The notes beneath the pieces were generated by a model. That model was not told the origin of the DNA. It searched no databases and saw nothing but the letters and a program-made list of their open reading frames with translations. A stretch of 64,000 bases of DNA from Protula sp. h YS-2021. Its lineage: Eukaryota; Annelida; Polychaeta; Sabellida; Serpulidae. The translations under genes and the position numbers were made by a program. The stretch is taken from the NCBI GenBank assembly GCA_949752745.1, contig OX457027.1:79787214-79851213 (forward strand), written 5' to 3'. This document shows positions 49,838 to 59,598 of the stretch, in pieces; within the stretch, counting starts at the first letter, position 1; each line of letters begins with the position of its first letter.

Positions 49838-50161
49838 ATGGATTTCGAATTTTATAATATCCAGTGCGAGATATATAAAATCAGTCTGCGGCTGCAAAAG
49901 TTGCAGCTCGCAGTGAAAAAATCCAGAGTGACAGTCAGCACACAGACAGATGAATTACCACCACCACCACCACCACCACCACCACCAACAGAGTTGCCGC
50001 AGCCAACACTGACAAAGTTGTTGACAGAGCCGCCAGAAAAGAAAATGAGAGGGCAAGAAACGGCTTCTGTTAGTTGTCTGGGGTCAGCTGGAGCAGTGAG
50101 TAGTCAGCAGGGAAACCTGCTGTCTATTCAAACGCTGGAGAGCTGGCTCCAGCAACAATAG
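49838..50161 (+). CDS. Proline-rich 107-residue protein with LC8-type motif
   Basis: The ATG at 49838 sits in a good context (ACCATGG), 36 bases after the start of a TATAAAA box (49802). Residues 1-30 look helical (YKISLRLQKLQLAVKK). Then STQTDE, which fits the TQT-type motif that binds dynein light chain LC8, precedes ten consecutive prolines and a second proline-rich stretch. The tail, with LESWLQQQ, may be a short helix. The frame is intact and is followed 22 bases later by a histone-type stem-loop. No enzyme domain is seen. Whether the motif binds LC8 is inferred. Confidence 0.65.
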   Translation: MDFEFYNIQCEIYKISLRLQKLQLAVKKSRVTVSTQTDELPPPPPPPPPPTELPQPTLTKLLTEPPEKKMRGQETASVSCLGSAGAVSSQQGNLLSIQTLESWLQQQ

Positions 50162-50183
50162 CAATAGTGAAACAAAGACAATT

Positions 50184-50217
50184 GCCCTTTTTAGGGCCCC
50201 TAATATACAAAATAAGC
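50184..50217 (+). terminator. Histone-type 3' stem-loop plus downstream element
   Basis: GCCCT-TTTT-AGGGC (50184-50197) is a 5 bp stem with a UYUN loop. Nine bases later comes ACAAAATAAGC (50207-50217). A conventional AATAAA follows at about 50279. Confidence 0.7.
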
Positions 50218-50639
50218 GCTCATTATGAAATTGAATGAATGGTTTTTTTGTGTGTGAAAGGGCTTATGGTGAAAGAGGAATAAATGTTTATTAAAAATAA
50301 TAATAAACAAATAAAATTAAAATAAAATAAAAATAAAATAAATTTAAAAAAGAAAAAAAAAAGAAAGAAAGAAGAAAAAAAAAAGAAAAAAAAAGAAAAA
50401 TCACTTTTCCGGAAGTGGTATAAAAAACAGTTTCATTAAACCCTCATAAGGTTTAACGTTATGTATGACGTCATTTACCTAATTATTTCAATCATACATA
50501 ACTTTAAAACTATTAAACCAATTTCAACCATCTTTTCAACATAATATTCAGGAAGACCAAGTATTTATGAATGTTATATTTATGACCTCTATATGCTTAG
50601 AATGTTTGTATATTTTCACCTAATTTCTTTAAGAAAACT

Positions 50640-51135
50640 ATAACCTTAACCTCATTTCGCTAAGGACACTTCATTAAAGTATACATATACCTTTAACCTT
50701 AACCTTATTTCATTAAGGACACAACGTCGAAGTACACATGTACTTTTGACCTTGACGCCATTTCGTCATGGACACTTTGTTAAAGTATACATATACTTTT
50801 AACCTTGATCTCATTTCGTTAAGGACACTTCGTTAAAGTACACATACACATTTAATCTTGACCTCATTTCGTCAAGGACACTTCGTTAAAGTACACATGC
50901 GCTTTTAACCTTGACCCCATTTCGTCAAGGACACTTCGTCAAAATACACATATGCTTTTTAACCTTAACCTCATTTCCTCAAGGACACATGTACTTTTAA
51001 CCTTGACCTCATTTCCTCAAGGACACTTCGTCAAAGTACACATGTACTTTTAACCTTATTTTAATTTCGTTAAAGTGAACGCGTACTTTTAACCTTGACC
51101 TCATTTTGTTAAGGTCACATTTTTTTAACCTTGAC
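50640..51135. repeat. ~57 bp tandem repeats upstream of the second RING gene
   Basis: About nine units read roughly CTTTTAACCTTGACCTCATT, TCGTTAAGGACACTTCGTTA, AAGTACACATATA. CCTTGAC and GTCAAGG form an inverted pair in several units. The complement of the first part contains AGGTCAAGG, the same core found upstream of the other left-end genes. The array ends about 15 bases before a TATATAAAGG box (51147). Confidence 0.85.
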
Positions 51136-51170
51136 CTTTCATACATATATAAAGGTATGTAACGAAGCAT

Positions 51171-51786
51171 ATGATAATTATGGATAACATTGTGGTTGCA
51201 AAATATTATTATGGAGAATATGACTTAATGAATAAAGAAATTAGGAGACGTAAAGAACCAAAAAACGCCATTAATGTAGTGGATTTAACGGAGGAAAACA
51301 ATTATAATGCTACAGAGGAAAAGAATGCTACAGAGGAAAATGCATTAATATCAGCTTACATTAATCGACAGAGTGAAGTTCAACCAATCCAGACGTATTA
51401 CACTACACTTAAGTTTAAGAATAGAATTAGGGAGAAGACTAAGACATATACAGAAAGGAGAGTACCGACACGCCTTTATTTATCATATCATTCTTGGTAT
51501 GGGAATACGATGTAAACAAGAAAGAGACGAATATCCTGAATGGGCTAAGCAGTGTGAGATATACTTGAGTGAAAAGTGTTTCATATGTAATGGTGTTATG
51601 GGATGGAGCCGAGTATATACAATAGCATGCCTTCACTACTGTTGCTTAGAGTGTGCACATAAATGGAATGTACAATGTTTACGTAATGGAGTACAACGAT
51701 GTGCATACTGTCGAACACCAGATAAATGTGTAGTTCTACATCAAAAGCAAATGTTAAAGTGGGGTGACCACATTCTTCAGTTCTAG
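51171..51786 (+). pseudogene. SUMO-motif/RING finger protein 2 (STUbL-like), one frameshift
   Basis: The first frame (51171-51515) includes VVDLTEEN, a SUMO-interacting-type motif followed by acidic residues. The second frame continues with HIQKGEYRHAFIYHIILGMG, RDEYPEWAKQ and a RING: CFICNGVMG, LHYCCLECAHKWNVQC, CAYCRTP, to TAG at 51784-51786. The order matches the copy at 48445-48973, including the GDYRMAFYFHFLLG/GEYRHAFIYHIILG helix. The frames overlap, with the shift near 51420. From the TATA position the fourth codon (ATG at 51180) is as likely a start as 51171. Unlike the first copy, no stem-loop follows. Confidence 0.7.
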
Positions 51787-51795
51787 AGAGAGACA

Positions 51796-51912
51796 ATGCT
51801 TTTTATCATTCCATGTATATTGGTGTATGAATTACACTGTTACAGACAACGAAAACAAATTTTAGCTGAATTGGATGAAGTGTACGAAGAGTTAGAATGG
51901 ATGACTATTTAG
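51796..51912 (+). CDS. Possible 38-residue peptide with hydrophobic N-terminus
   Basis: A short frame begins with MLFIIPCILVYELHC, then a charged helix (RQRKQILAELDEVYEELEW). It starts ten bases after the RING-2 stop and overlaps the start of the next frame (51897) in another frame. It could be a small membrane peptide or chance. Confidence 0.25.
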   Translation: MLFIIPCILVYELHCYRQRKQILAELDEVYEELEWMTI

Positions 51913-54900
51913 CTGAAATTAATCGATTGATTGCTATTGGTGCAACAGCAGAGGTGGATTTTATCGGTATTGAGAATGCTCTCAACAAGTTAAGGGAAAT
52001 TCCGTTATCCATCAATGAACAGGAAACTAATGTGATGGAGCGTGCAGCACAGGAGGAGGAGGAGGAGGATGAGTATGATTGGTCTCCCTTACCCATCACT
52101 GAACAGGAACTTGATGTAATGGTGCATACATCACTGGAGGAGGAGGAGGAGGAGGAGGAGCATGCGTATGTTCAGTCTCCCTTACCCATTACTGAACAGG
52201 AACTTAATGTAATGGTGCATACATCACTGGAGGAGGAGGATGAGTATGTTTGGTCTCCCTTACCCATTACTGAACAGGAACTTAATGTTATGGATAGTGC
52301 GGTAGTGGAGGAGGAACTTGATGTAATGGAGCATGTAGCACAGGAGGAGCATTTACCAATTACTGATACTAAGTTTAAAGAGCGTGCTATACAAACTGAT
52401 ACTTCATCAATTGAAGACATAGACCCATGTGCTAAAAGACGTATATATCAAGCACCAGGAGGTAAATTGCGTGCACATTTATTACATTACAAAGAAAATA
52501 CAGACGATGAGATGACGGAAGAAAATACAGACAATGATATAACACTAGAAAATACAGACAATGAAATAAAACAAGACCATAAGACAAGGCAGAGAAGTAT
52601 CATGAAACATCATTGCTGCATATGCAGTCGACATTTTAGCTCTCGTCAGAAGCTACAACAACATCATCAAGCTAATCACCAACGCCTTACTCTAATGTGC
52701 ACAGATTGTGGTAAAATGTTTAACAGTAGCAAGCTTCTCGGACAGCATCGATTAGTATGTAGTATGAGGAACAAACAGCAACACGTCTCACAAGTGGGTC
52801 GTGGGTATCGAAAAAGTATGCAAAACCATGCGAGAGAAAAGGTGTTTCAACCTAAAAATGATCATGATATTTTAATGGCTTTGAAGGAATTGGAACCTGA
52901 CATTGAACATTACTTAAAGGAAGATATAAGAGGAGGAATAAAATGGTATGTCACTCTACACGCAGTATATAGGAAAATGGTGAAAAACGAAGAAGGGAAT
53001 ATGTTAGAAAAACCTATAAAATTTATCAAGGGAGTAAAACATATACTGCACTACAACCTGAGGAAATTCAAAATGCATTACCTGAAGTATTTCAAACACT
53101 ACATACAAAGTTTCAAGAATTTGAGCGTGAGGGTTCAGGTTGGCATTTAGATAAAGCGAACAATATTGGGGTGCATACCGCTACATATGATCCACTGGTA
53201 GGGTCTTCTTATTTACCATTACCCCAACCATTGGTGAGAACACGAGCCATTGTAAACATTAAAAACAAGGACCAAAAGTGTTTTTTATGGTCAGTCTTGG
53301 CACATCTTCATGTGAAACATAAAAATGCGAACAGGATGTATAATTATACGAACTATGAAAAAGAGCTCAACGTGAGCAATATCTCCTTTCCAACACCTAT
53401 ACGTGAAGTACCAACCTTTGAGAAGAACAACAGCTTATCTATAAATGTGTTTGGGTATGACAAAAACAATGTAGTACCAATTTATTTGAGTAAATATAAT
53501 TACGAGACACAAATTAATTTATTACTCATCAGCAAGGGGGAGCGCAGCCACTATTGTTTGATTCGGGATTTTAATATGCTTATGCATACACGTACGAAAT
53601 ATAAAGGACGTATGTATTATTGTTTCAACTGCCTCCATGCATTTACTCGAGAAGATTTGCTGGATAAGCATAAGGCAGTCTGCATGAAAAATAAAACACA
53701 ACGATTGACCTTTCCTGAGAAGGAAGAAGATTTAGTCATTCAATTCAAAGGCATTGCTAAGCAGCAAAAGATACCATTTATCATATACGCAGATTTTGAA
53801 TGCTTTACAGAAAGAGAGGAGGATGGTGTCAAGTATCAACATCATAAAGCAAACAGTTTTGCTTACGTTGTTGTTAGTACTGATGCTCAATATTCAAGAG
53901 CACCAGTACTGTATCGAGGAGACAATGTTGTTGATGTATTCTTACAGAAATTGATGGAGGAAAAAGATCGGATCACAGATATTTTGATGAATGTGAAACC
54001 TTTGGAAATGACACCAGAAAACATTCATGATTTTGAAACTGCAACCACTTGTTTTATTTGTCATGCTACCTTAGGATCTGACCGAGTGCGAGATCATGAC
54101 CGTGTCACTGGACTCTACCGCGGTGCTGCTCACAGCAACTGTAATATACAATACCGTTTAATGAAAAAGAGTCAGGGTCAGGAGGATTCATTCATCAAAC
54201 CAGTTGTATTTCACAACTTACGTGGGTATGACAGCCATTTCATTATGGAGAAGATTGGACAGTTTAAGGAAAGTAAACTACGTGTTATTCCAAACACCAC
54301 TGAAAAGTACATATCCTTTTCATTAGATAATTTACGGTTCATTGACTCTTTTCAATTTATGGGAGCCTCTCTGCAAAAGCTGGTGAACAACTTAGCAAAC
54401 GAAGGTAAAACGAAATTCCATATTATGACATCAGCCATTGAAAACAGTCATCAACAAGATTTGTTGTTGAGAAAGGGAGTATACCCATATGATTTTGTGG
54501 ATTGACCTGATAAATTTCATGTATGCAGCCTTCCTCCACATGACGTATTTTACAGTACATTGACTGAGGAAGGTATCAGTGAAGACGACTATAAACATGC
54601 GCAGAATGTATGGGAGACATTTAATTGCTATACATTAGGAGACTACCATGATTTGTATTTAAAAACAGACGTCATGTTATTAGCTGACGTGTTTGAAAAT
54701 TTTCGACAAGTGTGTCTAACCACTTACGAATTGGATCCAGCACATTATTATACAGCTCCCAGCCTGTCATGGGACGCTATGCTCCGACATACAGATGTTG
54801 CATTATCTGTTATCAATGACATTGATATGTATCAAATGATAGAGCAAGGCATTCGTGGTGGAATATCAATGATAAGTCACAAGTACGCCAAGGCAAATAA

Positions 54901-56203
54901 TAAATATTTAAGTACTTATGATTCCACCCAACCAGACAGCTACATTATGTATCTGGATGCAAATAATTTATACGGTTGGGCAATGAGTCAGCCCCTTCCA
55001 GAAGGAAATTTTACATGGGTAGAAGACTTGGATTCTATTAATGTCATGTCTATACCGAAAGACGGAGACACAGGGTATATATTGGAAGTGGACTTAGACT
55101 ATCCAGATAACCTTCATGCTCTTCACAGTGACTACCCAGTAGCTGTACAGCGACGATGTGTTGAAGAAGAGGAACTGTCTCCTTACAGTAAAGAACTCAA
55201 GAACGAATTAAACTTGAAGGGGAAACCATGTGAGAAACTGGTCCCTACTCTTTATTCCAAAACAAGATATGTTCTACATTACCGGAATTTACAGCAGTAT
55301 TTATCATTAGGTTTAACCTTAACAAAAATTCATCGAGCCATCATGTTCACTCAGAGTAAATGGTTAGAACCATACATTACCCTGAATACAGAAAAGCGTA
55401 AAGATGCTAAAAATCCGTTTGAGAAGGATTTCTACAAACTTATGAACAATTCTATATTTGGCAAAACAATGGAAAATGTGCGGAAACGTATTCAATTGGA
55501 ACTGGTGAATAATGAGAAACGCTTTAAGAAGCTCGTAGCAAATCCAACATTCAATCGTTTCAAAATTTTTAACGAACATTTAACTGCAGTTCACTTGAAA
55601 CAGGCTGAACTGTTGTTGAACAAACCGATTTATGTTGGATTCAGCATCTTAGATCTCAGCAAAACGTTAATGTATGACTTTCATTATTTGTACATAAAAG
55701 CCAAGTACCCCACAGCAAAACTGTTGTTCACGGATACAGACAGTTTGTGTTACTGTATTGAAACAAGTGACTTGTATCAAGATATGTTAGAAGATGTGTC
55801 TTGCTTTGATACAAGTGATTACCCTACATCCCATTTCCTTCATTCCACTACCAACAAAAAAGTGATTGGAAAAATGAAGGATGAAACTGCAGGTCTTCCT
55901 ATAGAAGAGTTTGTAGGTCTGCGATCCAAAATGTACAGTTTTTCATATACTGGAGTAGAAAAGAAAACTGCTAAAGGTATTAGTCGGGCATATATCAGAA
56001 AAATGAGGCATGAAGACTACAAAAGAGCTCTGTTTCAGAAATGTCAGACTATAGCAACAAGCAATACGTTACGAAGTCATGAACATCAAGTTTATGCAGA
56101 ACGACTTGTAAAGGTAGCACTGTCTCCATTTGATGATAAGAGGTATGTGTTGAATGATGGTGTAAGTACATTGGCTTATGGACATTGTGACATAATTGTG
56201 TGA
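51897..56203 (+). pseudogene. polB: Protein-primed type B DNA polymerase with acidic/zinc-finger N-terminus; one frameshift and one in-frame stop
   Basis: This is the element's replicative polymerase. The first frame (51897-53150) has three to four ~35-residue acidic repeats around SPLPITEQEL, then AIQTD, three ENTDNE-type repeats, then two C2H2 fingers (CCICSRHF...H, CTDCGKMF...C). A frameshift near 53030 moves the reading into a frame ending at an in-frame TGA (54503-54505). The rest runs to 56203. Exonuclease motifs IYADFECF and HNLRGYDSHFI precede the stop, and KTDVMLLADVFENFR follows it. Polymerase motifs are YLDANNLYGWAM, KLMNNSIFGKTMEN and LLFTDTDSL. A Cys/His cluster (CFICHATLG ... 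DHDRVTGLYRG ... HSNC) of the kind seen in Polinton polymerases lies at about 54050-54140. The acidic/finger part may be a separate gene fused by annotation. Confidence 0.9.
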
Positions 56204-56223
56204 CGTTATGATGACGTAAGCAG

Positions 56224-56233
56224 TAAGTATATA
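56224..56233 (+). promoter_or_regulatory. TATA box for the following gene
   Basis: AGTATATAAG lies about 45 bases before the ATG at 56274, with TGACGTAA (CRE-like) just upstream at about 56213. Confidence 0.5.
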
Positions 56234-56273
56234 AGCTACTGTTTACACAATTACACATACACATACACTCAAA

Positions 56274-56612
56274 ATGCTTATCACTATAACAGTGGATAAG
56301 GATGTAGAAGGACACTATTTCATATGTTTAAAACGAGGAGCTAAATGTATTACCTATTCGCTTCAGCAGTGGGAAACAATTAGAAAACATGCACACCTTA
56401 TAACGGAAGGATGTGAACTCATACTGAGTAATGAGAAGAATGTGAAAGCTACTAGATATGTGGACCGACAGATTATCACTTTTCACAGGATTCATCGAGT
56501 CAATGATAACGTGTATAGCACATACATCAATCTGAATGAAGAGGAGTGGACATCATTTATGAACACACTACCATTCATAGATGATGTGATTTATTCAGAA
56601 TGTGAAAACTAA
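56274..56612 (+). CDS. PC4-like-fold accessory protein (112 residues)
   Basis: Intact frame. Residues 20-40 (CITYSLQQWETIRKHA) and 65-105 (IITFHRIHRVN, then TYINLNEEEWTSF) each resemble the end of a PC4/Sub1 single-strand-DNA-binding module, in which beta strands lead into a 'xIxLxxxxW' helix. The same pattern occurs in the leftward gene at 63148-63783 (EGYELKLS, FHWIREVN, YINLNDEEWNTF), so the two are paralogues. The likely role is nucleic-acid binding in replication or transcription. The PC4 relation is a motif-level inference; the paralogy is clear from sequence. AATAAA at about 56759 is the probable poly(A) signal. Confidence 0.6.
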   Translation: MLITITVDKDVEGHYFICLKRGAKCITYSLQQWETIRKHAHLITEGCELILSNEKNVKATRYVDRQIITFHRIHRVNDNVYSTYINLNEEEWTSFMNTLPFIDDVIYSECEN

Positions 56613-56996
56613 CTTGTATGAAGTGCTCAGCTATGATAAAAACTGTAAAGAACAAACATAATTTTCTTGTATGTGTCAGAAGTGTAATTTTTGTTATATC
56701 GCACTTATTAATGTTTAATGTATTTAATGTATTCATTCATGTGTTAAACAATATATGTAAATAAAGTTGAATGTATATTTGAATGTGTTTTATTTATGTG
56801 TTTGAAATAAAAGTCGATATATTTTTTTTAATTTTATTTAACCAACAAACACTTGAATAACAATTCATTTTTAACAATATTTAACTGTTGTTTAACTGTA
56901 CTTAATAAAAAAAGTTTACTTTACAATACTTAACAAATACTTAACAAATGCATAACTCACATCGCTTAATAAAACAAAGGTTTACTAAACAAATAC
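56613..56996. other. Convergent 3' spacer
   Basis: The rightward and leftward gene blocks meet here. AATAAA on + (about 56759) and TTTATT (AATAAA on -) at about 56790 and 56848 serve as candidate poly(A) signals. No stem-loop of the histone type is seen. Confidence 0.5.
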
Positions 56997-57408
56997 TTAA
57001 TAAAACAAAGGTTTATAACGATCATAAATAATATGTTTTACAATAAAATCACTGTCACTGTTTCTGAGTACCTCTAGAATGTTTTCTACATTCACACCTC
57101 GAGCCCGTTGTAAAATATAATACACACAGTAAAATCCACATGCATTTGACAATGGTTGTTGTAATGGTATACTATTCATTACAAAGTTTTTTCCTAAAAA
57201 TTGAACTATACATTTATCTGTAGGAATCAAAATACTCTTTATTATAAACTGCCAGCCAATGTTGTCCGGGCTTATGCTGTTCATCCGTGTTAATAACATA
57301 AGCCCCCGGTTGCCATGTGGGTAACTGATCAATAGCAAATACACCATGAAAAATATCCTTAGTCATACAGTCATGTTTTAAAATAGCTTCAATCTGCCAC
57401 GTATTCAT
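56997..57408 (-). pseudogene. Adenain-like cysteine protease, one frameshift
   Basis: This is the maturation protease that cleaves capsid precursors. The first frame (57408-57214) carries the catalytic His in GQHWLAVY and the acidic residue in YFDSY. The second (to 56997) carries the catalytic Cys in SNACGFYCVYY, after IVQFLGKNFV. The frames switch near 57220, between the acidic and Cys residues. The ATG overlaps the stop of the capsid frame (ATGA at 57408-57405). Length, about 135 codons, is close to the family's usual compact core. Confidence 0.8.
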
Positions 57409-58325
57409 GTGTAGTCAAACTGAATATTTTGACTTCCCGTTATTTCAACAATATTATCAAACTCCGCATAAATGATAATATTTGTCGGATGCTGCAATCC
57501 TTCAGCATAATTCATTTCCAACCTTAAATTTCCATGTTTTATAATACCATAGTGGTCATTTTCATCATAATCTGGTGTTAAGTCAAAGGCAAAGAGTGCA
57601 TAACCTTTATCCCAGTCTTCACGCTTAATAATACAGCTCTTACCTCCATCCAACCTATCAAATCCTCGAAACAATGTTTCATAGCATTGCAAATAATCTT
57701 TTTCAATGCGTAATGAGCCCATGACGCTCACCGGTTGACTATTACGTGTGTATTTGTAGCGTGTGTGTAAGCCATGGTTCCCAGGTGGATCAGCAATGGG
57801 TTGTCCATTCTCTCCTATGGTGAAGCCGGGAATATACTGTAATGGATTAGCCTTCTTCACATTTAAAGAATCTATTTGTCCTGCTGTATCTTTGTAAATG
57901 AGCTATAGCGTTCGCTCTGATTTTAGGCTTTCTTCTGAGTCATGAATGAGGTGTGAAATAATGCTTGTATATCCATGAGTGTTGTTGCTATGTGAAATAA
58001 GATGATCATTCAGAAACAGTTCCACATTGCTCCATAATCCATTAAATATATCGTTAATAGGAGCCACTTCATCATCCGGTCCACAACCGGCTCCTGATTT
58101 CTTTACAATTCTAAAGGTAACGTGAAGTTTTGAATTTTTTAAATCTAGATATTCTTCTGTTGTTGCTGGTATGTAGAACTCTACTGGTGCACTTGGTCTA
58201 AGAGCAGTAACAGGTTGGTATTCTACATCAGATGTTTTTTCAACTGCTGTTTGTGTTGGTAACATGCGAAACCATTCTAAAGGTGAAGTACTACATTCAC
58301 AGGATTGATCATGAATAAGTGACAT
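57405..58325 (-). pseudogene. Major capsid protein (double jelly roll), in-frame stop and shortened centre
   Basis: The N-terminal part (58325-57906) has PLEWFRMLPTQTAVE, TALRPSAPVEFYIPA, NDIFNGLWSNVELFLND and LIHDSEESLKSE, all typical of the start of Polinton hexon-like proteins. An in-frame TAG at 57903-57905 interrupts it. The same frame continues to 57405 and ends with the family's C-terminal signature: KGYALFAFDLTPD, HGNLRLEMNYAEG and TNIIIYAEFDNIVEI. Only about 306 codons separate start and end, whereas relatives are usually 450 or more, and the second jelly roll appears largely missing between residues of about 195 and 205. That is an inference from family length. Confidence 0.82.
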
Positions 58326-58329
58326 GTTT

Positions 58330-58686
58330 TTAAAAAATATCTTTTGATGTTGACGCTTTCACTCTTTTTCGTTTACTAACAGGTTTGCGTGCGTGCTTGC
58401 GCCTTTTACCATTTGGTATAGCACCTACGAGTCGTGTTGTCGCTTCCTGAGCTACTTTTCCAGTAACATCTTTAGCAATTCCTCTTAATGCTTTTTTCAA
58501 ATGAGGAGCAACCATTTTTGCGCCAGATGCAAGTAGTGGTACAGCCTTTCTAGCCAATGCACTCAGAAAAGAACCAATACCTTGTCCATATTGCATTCGA
58601 GTGCCTCGAAAACCAGGTAGTGCCCGCCCAACTTGGTATTGAAAATGGTTTCGATAAATATTTGGATTGTGAATATAAGGCTTCAT
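58330..58686 (-). CDS. pX-like basic core/membrane-active protein
   Basis: 118 residues, intact. Residues 35-60 are glycine-rich and amphipathic (YGQGIGSFLSALARKAVPLL). A long basic tail (NGKRRKHARKPVSKRKRVK) follows. The position between penton and major capsid and the composition match the pX-like core proteins of adintoviruses, which bind DNA in the virion. Its ATG overlaps the penton stop by ATGA, and only four bases separate its end from the capsid ATG. Confidence 0.7.
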   Translation of the reverse strand: MKPYIHNPNIYRNHFQYQVGRALPGFRGTRMQYGQGIGSFLSALARKAVPLLASGAKMVAPHLKKALRGIAKDVTGKVAQEATTRLVGAIPNGKRRKHARKPVSKRKRVKASTSKDIF

Positions 58687-59457
58687 ATTGCTTTTTGTCT
58701 AAAATGAAGTTTACAAATGACTTTACCACTCTCAAATGCTACGTTTTCCCCTGTGTCGTTCTTGATATTGATTTCAATAGTATCGAACTTGTTGCTATTT
58801 ACAGAAACATAATGTGGCTCCCCATACGTTTTAGTGACTATTTCACCATTTTTTCCTTGAACAGCTACTGCACGTAATAAAGGGACATAATAATCACCAA
58901 CAACTTGAGGATCACAAATACTACAATACACATACAAAGTGTAAAATCCACGTGTAATATTAGAGGTATAGTCTGATTGGTACATTTGTTCACTGTCCGC
59001 GTCAGATGTAAATAAACCTGTGTCACGAAATCCTAACACGTCAGCTAAACCTTGACTTAGACCGAGTTGATATCCATTTTTTACAATTATTCGGGTGCGT
59101 CGTGTGATGGTGTTGTGTTTGAATTTTATTTTCAATGCTGTAATCGCTGTTGTATTGGTTTCTATAAGCAACTGCCTATTCAACATATCTACTAATTCTT
59201 CCGTTGTACTATAATGACCTCGAGGAATATGAATTTTAATTAACTCTTCTGTACCATACCAAAAGGAATAATCTGCATCTTTTTTTAAATGTAGACCATG
59301 TATGAGGGTATTGAATTTCTGCTAATGTTACTTCAAATTTGTTTCTTAAATAAATTGTTTTTGGCATACGTATTTGAAAAGTGGAAGCTGTATTATTTGG
59401 ATAAATATCTTTGCTTGCATTGCTTGGCAAAGTAATGTAAAAACTTGTTGATTCCAT
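58683..59457 (-). pseudogene. Penton (single-jelly-roll minor capsid) protein, one frameshift
   Basis: The start (59457) gives MESTSFYITLPSNAS, YPNNTASTFQIRMPK and TLAEIQYPHTW, a strongly conserved opening of Polinton pentons. Reading shifts near 59285. The second frame runs to 58683 and carries IPRGHYSTTEELVD, LSQGLADVLGF and a C-terminal strand region ending CKLHFRQ. About 255 codons in total. A TATAAAA box (59494-59488) lies 31-37 bases before the ATG. The gene forms the capsid vertices. Confidence 0.82.
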
Positions 59458-59598
59458 GACGTCTAAATTGAAAATGACCGTTTGTGCTTTTATAAAACAT
59501 TAATTTCTACACTTATAGTTTCATCTACTCTACCTCCACAACACCCACTTAAGCACCGTACTTTTTGGAAGGTTTTCTTAAAACGTAATGAAGGTAAT

